DNA from: Paenibacillus polymyxa M1
GTDB lineage: Bacteria; Bacillota; Bacilli; Paenibacillales; Paenibacillaceae
Direction: 5' to 3'
DNA: 64,000 nt
NCBI RefSeq assembly: GCF_000237325.1
Contig: NC_017542.1
Location: forward strand, 3,692,501-3,756,500
Part shown: positions 56,910 to 64,000 of the stretch, piece by piece
Layout: each line of letters opens with the position of its first letter
How positions within the stretch are numbered: the first letter of the stretch is position 1
Notes under the pieces: generated by a model
What the model was told of the DNA's origin: nothing
Database searches by the model: none
The model's input: only the letters and a program-made list of their open reading frames with translations
Program-made: the position numbers and the translations under genes

Positions 56910-59900
56910 CTGTAAGCCTCCTCATCCGATTAGTCCCTCGCGTCGCCCCATCCTGTTCCGAGTAAGCTTGGTTGTCGACCATAGTCGAAGGAATTCTTTC
57001 GTATTCAGCCGCTAGATAAGAAATATCTGGCATCTTCTTCATTTTGACACTGGTGGAAATGTGGCTCTGAATATTCTGGATATACGAAGGAATAGCTTCG
57101 GAATTTGGATCGTCGCTTTCTTTTCCATTCATTTGCGAAATATTTGCCGCTACCGTAGATGCTTTTTGATCGATAAATATATTCGTTGGCTGTACAGATT
57201 TGGTAGATTCAAAGGAAGCCTGCTTGGTTTTAATATCCGTGATCCAATACCGCTCCTTTGCAAAAGGATAGGCTGGCAGACTCATTCTCTGCGGCTTGAC
57301 ATCTCCATAAAGCATGCTCCAATCCATCGCCAGTCCCTTTACCCAAAGATCTACTATCTTCGTGTATTTCCGTTTTCCGATCCAAGCAGCGATCATTTTT
57401 TCCATATCTTCATCTTCTAGCAGTGCGGACAGTGCCTCTTTGTTTCGCTTGACCTGTCCTCGGTACAGCTCGGATATCCCGTCGTGACCTTCCAGGAATC
57501 CTTCCAGCTTCTCCACCAGTGCTGGCATCGACTCGGCAATTACCGCCAGGCGTTCTTCCATCGCTTCACGTCCTACCTGGAGCGTGTAGGCTGCATCAGC
57601 CAGATTGCTTTCTGTGACCTCTCCTTTCCCGATCACGGACAGCAATCTCTCGACCTGCTGTTTCAGCCGATCCTCATTTTTGGCCGACAATACGATGATC
57701 ACGGGATGGTGAGCTGTCACACGGATTGGCGCCTTCTCTTCTGAAACGTACTCTTCAATGATGACATGGGCATTGGCGCCTCCTGCTCCAAACGATGAAA
57801 TCCCAGCCATCCTCGGGTATTCCCGTGTCTCTCCATTGAGCTCAACCACCGGCCGCTTCCATTCCTCCAGCTCCTGCTGGACGACAAACGGCGTCTGCTC
57901 AAAAGGAATGTTCGGATTCAATTCCTGGGCGTGCAGGCTGGGAACCAGCGTCCGGTTTTTCATCTGCAGGACAATTTTCCCAATCCCTGCGATGCCCGCT
58001 GCTGCCTCCAAATGTCCGATGTTGGACTTCACAGAGCCTACGGCGCAAAATCCTTTGTCTGCCGTATCCTTCCTGAAGGCCTGGGTCAGACCAGTCACTT
58101 CAATGGGGTCTCCCAGTTCTGTGCCTGTTCCGTGCGCTTCAATATAGCTGATGGTCCGGGCATGTACCCCGGCTCGTTCCAGTGCCGACCGGATCAGCTC
58201 CCCTTGAGCAGTCGGGTTAGGCACTGTATACCCGTTGGTCTTGCCTCCATGGTTGATGCTCGTTCCCCGGATGAGCGCATGGATCGGGTCTCCATCTGCT
58301 ATCGCCTTGGACAGCGGCTTCAATAGCACGACCCCCACGCCTTCTCCTGGGACAAAGCCGTTGCCTCCCTTTCCGAAGCTCTTGCACTGTCCGTCTATGG
58401 ACAGCATCTGGTTGGCGCAAAGTCCGACATAGCTCAGCGGATGCAGATACAGGTTCACTCCTCCTGCCATGGCCAGCTCGCATTCTCCGCGGTATAGATG
58501 CTCACACGCTTCATGAATCGCGGTCAACGAGGACGAACACATCGTATCCACCGGCATGCTCGGTCCCTGCAAATTGAACAGGTACGAAATCCGGTTGGCT
58601 ACCGAACTAAAGGATATTTGGGGAAATATTTTGGCCCCCATCTTCCATAATTCCGGCCCATAAAGCTCGTAGCCCGTTTTGGTAATTCCCGCAAACACAC
58701 CTACCCGGCTATTATGCTGTACCGCAAGCTGTTCTCTGGTGTAGCCCGCGTCCTCCATCGCTTCCCAGCAGGCTTCAATGAACAGCCTTTCCTGAGGGTC
58801 CATACTGAGTGCTTCCCGCGGTGCAATATTAAAAAACAGGGGATCGAATTCCGCAAAGCCTTCGATAAAACCGCCCCACTTGCTGTAGCTTTTGCCATCA
58901 GCCACCGCTTCCTGTTTGTTAGACTGGAAGAATCCTTCCAGGGTCCAGCGTTCCTGCGGGATTTCACCGATACAATCCTTCCCTGCTTTGAGATTTTCCC
59001 AATATTCGTTCATGTCCTTCGAACCTGGGTACTTTCCCGCCATACCAATGATGGCGATCGGTTCTCGTGTTTCCTCTGCGCCAAACTCCGCGTAGCTTCG
59101 AACAGGCTTCACATAGCTACGGCTGGACTTCGTTGTCACCGTCTCCGCAATCGTCTGCCCCGCAACTGGCGTGCTTTCTTCTTCAGTGCACTGGGTTGCC
59201 GCAGCCGTTTCTTCCACCCGTTCCTTGTCTGGACTCATTCCGACCCACTGCATGCACTCCGGCACGTATTCCGCCACCAAATATTCAGCCAGGGCACGCA
59301 AGGTCTGGTACTCATAAAACAGCGTCTTGGACAGCTCGCCAAAAGACTCTGCCAGCATGGCGTTGAGCTGGGTAATCATAATGGAATCAATCCCATAGCG
59401 CTCTAACGGCTCATGAGCTTCGATGCTGCTGACGCTCAGCCGGGTCACCTCTCCCAACAGCGCCTTGAGATGAAACAAAGTTTTATCGTAAAGTGAGGCC
59501 GTATCCAGCTTCGGCGCTGATGCCTCGATCGTACGGACATCTACCTGCGACGCTGCCTTCGCCAGATAGGCCTCAATTTTTTCAGGCTCCCCTTCCATAA
59601 CCATTACCTGCTCCTTGCCTGAGGACAGGCATTGGTACAACGCCTGAATGCCCGACTCGGTCTGTAAAGCCGTAATGCCCATATTTTGTCTCATGAGCTT
59701 TTCCGTGTCCGCATCGATCCGCATTCCGCCCTCTTTCCACAGCGGCCAGCGGATGGATACCGTCCGGCCCCGCCGTTGCTGGGCCTCCACAAGGGTATTC
59801 CGGTATGCTGCGTACGCATCCATAAAAGCGTTGGCGGTGGCATAATCGGCCTGCCCCGGATTGCCCAGGCTACCCGAGATGGAGGAAAAGAGCACGAAGA

Positions 59901-62900
59901 ATTCCAGATCCTGACCGCTGCTTGCCTCATCCAGATGGACCAGCCCTTGGACCTTCGGTCCCAGCACCTCGATAAATTCTTCCCTGCTTTTCTTGAGAAT
60001 GAAGTTATCGTGAATGACCCCTGCACAGTGGATAATCCCGTGAACACGCCCAAATTCCTCTTGGATGCTTTCCAGCAAGCTAATCACCGTATTCCTGTCG
60101 GTGATATCTCCCTGCTTATACACCACTCTGGCCCCTAAGGACTCCAGCTCCTTCAGCCGGATTTGCCTGTTTTCGTCCAGTGGCGACCGGCCTGTCAGAA
60201 TCAAGGTCGCTGCTCGGGTGTGCCGAACTAGTTCTTCTGCAACAAGCAGTCCCAGACCGCCAGAGCCGCCGGTGATAAGATATACGCCACCGTCTTTCCA
60301 TGGCAGCTTCTCTTCTTCCCGGGACGGTTCGAACTTGTTCCAGCAAGCGGTTTTGCGTTGACCGCCCTCATAGCGAATCCATCCATCTACTGGACTACAG
60401 CTATTTTCCTCCAGCTTCGCCAGCAGGCTTTCTGCAGATTCTCCCTGTTCCACTTCGATCAATTGGCCGATGAGTTTCGGATTTTCCAGCCGGGCGGTCT
60501 TCAGCAGACCCGAAAGTCCCGAAAAGAGCTGCCCTTCTCCAGCCGCCGCCACGACAAGCTGAACCAGCGCCCTTCCCGAAGGCTTGTCTTTGAGAATGCT
60601 TTGGATGCTCTCAAAGGCCTGAACTGCATAGGCCTGAAACCGCTCATCCACCCGACTCTTCCCGGATGAGAAAGCCAAAACCTGCGCCGCTCCGTTCACT
60701 CTCGCTTCAAGCCGTTCAGGCAAAGCCTCGTCCGGCTCGCACAGCAAGATGATACGACGGTCATAGGCAGGAGCTTCGACCTCCGGCGGTACGTTCTGCT
60801 CCTTCCAGACTGGCTCAAACATCAGGGTATGGCTGGCTACAGTCACAGGTGCTTCCACCGCTGCTCTGGCCCTTGCTGCCCCAGCCTCAACCTCAGGAGC
60901 CCAGCAGCGTCGCTGAGCAAAAGGATACGTAGGCAGACTGATTCTTTTCGGCCGGAGATCGTAATACAGCAATTTCCAATCGATATAGAAGCCTTTGGCC
61001 CATAGCTCTGCCAGCTTGTTCATTTCACGATTTGAGATCCATTGGCTCACTAATTCCTTGAACACTTCTTCCTGTTCAAACCATTGAACTGAATCTTGCT
61101 GATTATGTTCTCCCCTCCAGCAATTCTCGATATGTTCTTGCCCATTCGCGAACGATTCCAGTTTTTGCACCAGCTCGCTCGTATTCTTGACAATAAACGC
61201 TACCCGACTTTTCATTGCCGTTCGTCCTGTTTGAAGCGTAAAAGATACATTCGACAAATTGATTTCTTGAGAAGCTGTCAAGAAAGCCGAGAGATCCCCA
61301 GCATATGCCTTGAGGCGCTGATGATTTTTGGCAGACAAAGGAATAAGATAGTCAGCAGCATCGTTCATCAAACTGGATTTAGAGCGTTCGGGTTCATCAT
61401 TGGCTATAAATTGTTCGAAAATGGCATGAGCATTCGTTCCCCCTATGCCAAAGGAGCTTAATGCCGCCCGATGGGGAACTGACGCATGTTCCCATTTCCG
61501 CAGTTTATCAACAACATAAAAAGGCGAATCAGACAAATGGATATCGGTATTGGGTGTATCGTAATTAAGCGTTGGAGGAATCTCATTATGATATAAGCTT
61601 AAAGCGACTTTAATACACCCCGCCAAACCTGCTGCAGTATCCAGATGTCCGATATTGGTTTTGACAGATCCAATACCACAAAATTGTTTTTTGGCTGTAT
61701 ACTGCCTGAATGTATCATTTAGGGCAGCAAATTCAACCGGATCGCCCAATTTGGTTCCGGTTCCATGTGTCTCAATATAACTGATCGTTTCGGGATGAAT
61801 TCCGGTTGATTCGATCGTCTTCTGAATAACTTCAGACTGACCCTTAACACTTGGGGCATAAAACCCTAGTTTGTCAGTCCCATCGTTGTTCACGCCGACC
61901 CCTCGTAAAATCGTATATATATGGTCACCGTCTCTAACGGCATCCAGCGTTTTTTTCAGTAGAACAACTCCAACCCCTTCTCCGCCAATCATTCCGTCTG
62001 CAGAATCATCAAAAGCTTTAATATGACCATCACTAGAAAAGTTCAAGCCAGGCTGATATACATAGCCTAAACTGTTGAAAGGAAAGATTGTTGACGCACC
62101 AACCAACGCGTATTTTGCTTCACCGGACAACAGGCTTTGCGAAGCTAAACGCAGTCCGACTAACGAGGAAGAACAGTTGGAATGCACAAATAGGCTGGGA
62201 CCTTTAAATCCCAATTTATGAGATATCATAGTAGGAATGGTCCCGCCCTGTGCCAAAATCCAGGTTACATATTCATCCGCATTCCTCAGGACATTAGGCG
62301 ACTGCGATGCCAAATTAGGAATAAATGATTGATAAAAACTGCTGCTCGCCGACATATACACACTGGTTTCAGGAATTTCTTTAGAAACATAACCAGCATC
62401 TTCAACAGCCTTCCATGCATGCTGTAACAGCAATTTCATCTGGGGGTCCATAAATTCAGCATTTTTCTGGGACAAATTAAAAAACTCAGGGTCAAAATAC
62501 TCTTTCCCCTCAATTGTGCATTGTCCGGGCACATAGTTTGGATGCTCGACAATCTCTCTCTCCAGCCCTAATTGAGCTAGTTCATCTTCGGAAAAGTACC
62601 GGACACTCTCTACCCCTGCCCTCAAATTACTCCAAAACTCAACGTGGTTTTTCGCACCCGGAAAAAGGGACGAGATTCCTATGATTGCGATGCTATCCTC
62701 ATAATAATCAGGGTAGGATGGTTTATGTTCATCTTCCTTTGAGTCTATTCCCTGTGAAATGGTATTTTCAGTGGTATCTGTTTGTTCTGTTGCAGAAGCT
62801 GGGGCCTCGCCTTTTACTTTCATAATATAAGCACTAAGTTCCCTAATCGTTGGATACTTGAACAGTGCTGTCACCGAAATATCGCATTCCAGCTTGTCCT

Positions 62901-64000
62901 TGATCTTTCTAACCATCTCTGCGGCTGTAAAAGAATTTCCACCCACGTCGAAAAAGGCATCATCCGTACTTAGATGATCGACATCCAGAAGCTTTTTCCA
63001 TATTGTTAAAACTTGATGTTCAACATCTGATTGTGGCAAATGGATTTTTCTTGTTGCTGTCGCCAGCTCGACCTTGCGACTCATTAATTCCTTCCGGTCT
63101 ATTTTTCCATTCGGGGTCAATGGCAGCTTGTCTAGTTCGATAAAGAATGCTGGAATCATATAATAAGGCAAGAATGCTTTTAAATAATTTCGCACTTCTT
63201 TCGGGTCAAGTGAGGACTTCCCGAACTCGGAGTCGTTCCGCAAATAGTAGGCAACAAGTTGCTTATCCTCTCCTTGTTCCTTGGCAACCACGACGCATTC
63301 ATCAATTCCTGGATATGTTCTGACTTGACCTTCAACTTCACTAAGCTCAATCCGAAAACCGCGAATTTTCACTTGATAATCCATCCGACCCAAATACTCA
63401 ATAGAGCCGTCAGAAAGCCACTTGCATAAATCTCCAGTTCTATAGAGCTTAGTTCCGGGCTTGAATGGGTTGTCAATAAACTTTTCATCCGTAAGCACCG
63501 GCTGATTCAAATAACCTCTGGCCAAGCCACTGCCCGAAATGAAAAGCTCACCCGGAAGTCCAATAGGCACAGGTCTAAGGTGCTGATCCAAAATATAAAT
63601 CTGAGTGTTGGCAATAGGCTTACCGATCGAAAGCGGCTTGTCGGCGGTAATCGTTTGAATTGTAGACCAAATTGTCGTCTCAGTCGGACCAAACATATTC
63701 CATGCGTCACCGTTGTTATGAACAAAATAAGATTTCAATGTTTCTGAAAGTGCTTCTCCGCCACAGAGCATTTTCATGTTCTCTTCGTTCTTCCAGCCAG
63801 CTTGAAAGAGCATGGTCCAAGTCACAGGGGTAGCCTGCATTATTGTCGGTTTTATTTTTTGTATCTCCTGCTTGAGTCTTTCGGCATCCTTGGCTTTTTC
63901 AGAACTGCAAACATAGCATTGAGCGCCTTTAATCAAAGGCAGGTATAATTCCAGTCCTGCGATGTCAAAGCAATACGTTGTCACTGCGAGCAGTTTGTCC
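56893..64000 (-). CDS. Hybrid NRPS/trans-AT PKS protein D, C-terminal part (cut by right window edge): A-PCP / KS-KR-ACP / KS
   Basis: The reading frame runs off the right edge, and an apparent start near 63984 is internal (LLAVTTYCFDIAGLE is the middle of an A domain). Order, with approximate window positions: NRPS adenylation domain from motif A3/A4 onward (64000-63050; FGPTETTIW, YRTGDL, GRMDYQVKIRGFRIE, NGKIDRK); PCP with GGNSFTA (63010-62820); KS of the type that follows NRPS modules (62700-61420; HSNCSSSLV, Cys codon 62173-62175); KR (60830-59560); ACP (59500-59250); KS (59060-57740); and a long C-terminal tail ending RRLTDEGNE. Aligning the pocket residues gives D-I-L-Q-L-G-M-I-W-K, very close to the glycine code. 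The chain therefore passes through a glycine, then one hydroxylated extension; the last KS works with the MT-ACP that begins protein C. Domains before the A domain lie outside the window. Confidence 0.95.
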   Translation of the reverse strand, partial: DKLLAVTTYCFDIAGLELYLPLIKGAQCYVCSSEKAKDAERLKQEIQKIKPTIMQATPVTWTMLFQAGWKNEENMKMLCGGEALSETLKSYFVHNNGDAWNMFGPTETTIWSTIQTITADKPLSIGKPIANTQIYILDQHLRPVPIGLPGELFISGSGLARGYLNQPVLTDEKFIDNPFKPGTKLYRTGDLCKWLSDGSIEYLGRMDYQVKIRGFRIELSEVEGQVRTYPGIDECVVVAKEQGEDKQLVAYYLRNDSEFGKSSLDPKEVRNYLKAFLPYYMIPAFFIELDKLPLTPNGKIDRKELMSRKVELATATRKIHLPQSDVEHQVLTIWKKLLDVDHLSTDDAFFDVGGNSFTAAEMVRKIKDKLECDISVTALFKYPTIRELSAYIMKVKGEAPASATEQTDTTENTISQGIDSKEDEHKPSYPDYYEDSIAIIGISSLFPGAKNHVEFWSNLRAGVESVRYFSEDELAQLGLEREIVEHPNYVPGQCTIEGKEYFDPEFFNLSQKNAEFMDPQMKLLLQHAWKAVEDAGYVSKEIPETSVYMSASSSFYQSFIPNLASQSPNVLRNADEYVTWILAQGGTIPTMISHKLGFKGPSLFVHSNCSSSLVGLRLASQSLLSGEAKYALVGASTIFPFNSLGYVYQPGLNFSSDGHIKAFDDSADGMIGGEGVGVVLLKKTLDAVRDGDHIYTILRGVGVNNDGTDKLGFYAPSVKGQSEVIQKTIESTGIHPETISYIETHGTGTKLGDPVEFAALNDTFRQYTAKKQFCGIGSVKTNIGHLDTAAGLAGCIKVALSLYHNEIPPTLNYDTPNTDIHLSDSPFYVVDKLRKWEHASVPHRAALSSFGIGGTNAHAIFEQFIANDEPERSKSSLMNDAADYLIPLSAKNHQRLKAYAGDLSAFLTASQEINLSNVSFTLQTGRTAMKSRVAFIVKNTSELVQKLESFANGQEHIENCWRGEHNQQDSVQWFEQEEVFKELVSQWISNREMNKLAELWAKGFYIDWKLLYYDLRPKRISLPTYPFAQRRCWAPEVEAGAARARAAVEAPVTVASHTLMFEPVWKEQNVPPEVEAPAYDRRIILLCEPDEALPERLEARVNGAAQVLAFSSGKSRVDERFQAYAVQAFESIQSILKDKPSGRALVQLVVAAAGEGQLFSGLSGLLKTARLENPKLIGQLIEVEQGESAESLLAKLEENSCSPVDGWIRYEGGQRKTACWNKFEPSREEEKLPWKDGGVYLITGGSGGLGLLVAEELVRHTRAATLILTGRSPLDENRQIRLKELESLGARVVYKQGDITDRNTVISLLESIQEEFGRVHGIIHCAGVIHDNFILKKSREEFIEVLGPKVQGLVHLDEASSGQDLEFFVLFSSISGSLGNPGQADYATANAFMDAYAAYRNTLVEAQQRRGRTVSIRWPLWKEGGMRIDADTEKLMRQNMGITALQTESGIQALYQCLSSGKEQVMVMEGEPEKIEAYLAKAASQVDVRTIEASAPKLDTASLYDKTLFHLKALLGEVTRLSVSSIEAHEPLERYGIDSIMITQLNAMLAESFGELSKTLFYEYQTLRALAEYLVAEYVPECMQWVGMSPDKERVEETAAATQCTEEESTPVAGQTIAETVTTKSSRSYVKPVRSYAEFGAEETREPIAIIGMAGKYPGSKDMNEYWENLKAGKDCIGEIPQERWTLEGFFQSNKQEAVADGKSYSKWGGFIEGFAEFDPLFFNIAPREALSMDPQERLFIEACWEAMEDAGYTREQLAVQHNSRVGVFAGITKTGYELYGPELWKMGAKIFPQISFSSVANRISYLFNLQGPSMPVDTMCSSSLTAIHEACEHLYRGECELAMAGGVNLYLHPLSYVGLCANQMLSIDGQCKSFGKGGNGFVPGEGVGVVLLKPLSKAIADGDPIHALIRGTSINHGGKTNGYTVPNPTAQGELIRSALERAGVHARTISYIEAHGTGTELGDPIEVTGLTQAFRKDTADKGFCAVGSVKSNIGHLEAAAGIAGIGKIVLQMKNRTLVPSLHAQELNPNIPFEQTPFVVQQELEEWKRPVVELNGETREYPRMAGISSFGAGGANAHVIIEEYVSEEKAPIRVTAHHPVIIVLSAKNEDRLKQQVERLLSVIGKGEVTESNLADAAYTLQVGREAMEERLAVIAESMPALVEKLEGFLEGHDGISELYRGQVKRNKEALSALLEDEDMEKMIAAWIGKRKYTKIVDLWVKGLAMDWSMLYGDVKPQRMSLPAYPFAKERYWITDIKTKQASFESTKSVQPTNIFIDQKASTVAANISQMNGKESDDPNSEAIPSYIQNIQSHISTSVKMKKMPDISYLAAEYERIPSTMVDNQAYSEQDGATRGTNRMRRLTDEGNE
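57231..60846. repeat. 3.6-kb direct repeat, copy in protein D (KR-ACP-KS)
   Basis: This is the partner of 49865-53480. The main differences lie around 58600-58700 (KS specificity region, TGYELYGPELWKMG against TGFDLYGLDLWRKG) and in the ACP-KS linker near 59080-59230. Elsewhere the two copies are nearly the same, including synonymous positions, which points to recent duplication or gene conversion. Confidence 0.92.
63050..64000 (-). other. Adenylation domain, predicted glycine specificity (partial)
   Basis: Aligning by hand to GrsA-PheA gives pocket residues Asp235, Ile236, Leu239 (from FDIAGLE), Gln278 (IMQATP), Leu299 and Gly301 (MLCGG), Met322 (NMFGPTE), Ile330, Trp331 (TTIW) and Lys517. 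The known glycine code is DILQLGLIWK, so it differs only at 322 (Met for Leu). The N-terminal part of the domain is outside the window. Confidence 0.72.

Noticed and set aside
58714..59406. A 230-codon plus-strand frame opposite protein D, and many similar frames opposite the PKS genes
   Set aside because: They lie entirely within conserved KS, KR or ACP coding sequence on the other strand, have no ribosome binding sites, and repeat at the matching place of other modules, as expected of mirror frames.
49865..60846. The 3.6-kb repeat as a mobile element
   Set aside because: It encodes only in-frame PKS domains. No transposase, terminal inverted repeats or target duplications are seen.

Overview
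The window reads as a low-to-mid GC Bacillota chromosome, most likely Paenibacillus. The evidence is strong AGGAGG-type ribosome binding sites, a YesM/YesN-type two-component pair, S-layer-homology and Big2 surface proteins, a NucA/NucB-type nuclease, and a trans-AT polyketide synthase (PKS) of the kind common in Bacillus and Paenibacillus. No plasmid, phage, IS or CRISPR feature was recognised.

Positions 1-8286 hold ordinary chromosomal genes. They are a response regulator (cut by the left edge) with its sensor kinase, several very small proteins, a secreted DNase, a secreted protein of seven Ig-like repeats, ung with a small partner gene, and an SLH-domain protein. Rho-independent terminators separate these units.

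Positions 8394-64000 are one long minus-strand biosynthetic operon that enters from the right edge and ends at a clear terminator at 8394-8430. In order of transcription it encodes: (D) the end of an NRPS module, with a predicted glycine-activating A domain and a PCP, then KS-KR-ACP and KS; (C) a 6585-aa PKS, MT-ACP / KS-KR-ACP / KS-ACP-ACP / KS-DH-KR-ACP / KS-DH-KR-ACP / KS-ACP; (A) a 4465-aa PKS, ECH / KS-DH-KR-ACP / KS-DH-KR-MT-ACP / KS; (B) a 2962-aa PKS, KR-ACP / KS-(dead DH)-KR-ACP-ACP-ACP / degenerate KS; then an SDR, an AT-like acyl hydrolase, an AT-ER fusion and an aspartyl-tRNA synthetase. No module carries its own AT, so the AT-ER protein should load extender units in trans.

The predicted product is a glycine-containing polyketide chain. 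It should carry several hydroxyls, several double bonds, two C-methyl groups and two beta-branch positions. The beta-branch call rests on ACPs with the tryptophan signature and on an in-cis PksI-like ECH domain. The rest of the beta-branching cassette and the chain start lie outside the window.

The most striking point is the AspRS gene as the last gene of the operon. Its motif 2 and motif 3 sequences are of the alphaproteobacterial type rather than the usual Bacillus type. This is what a target-duplication self-resistance gene would look like, and it suggests the polyketide inhibits aspartyl-tRNA synthetase. Other unusual points are an assembly line that ends in a KS lacking both its catalytic Cys and a catalytic His with no thioesterase in view, a 3.6-kb near-identical KR-ACP-KS duplication, and three tandem ACPs.
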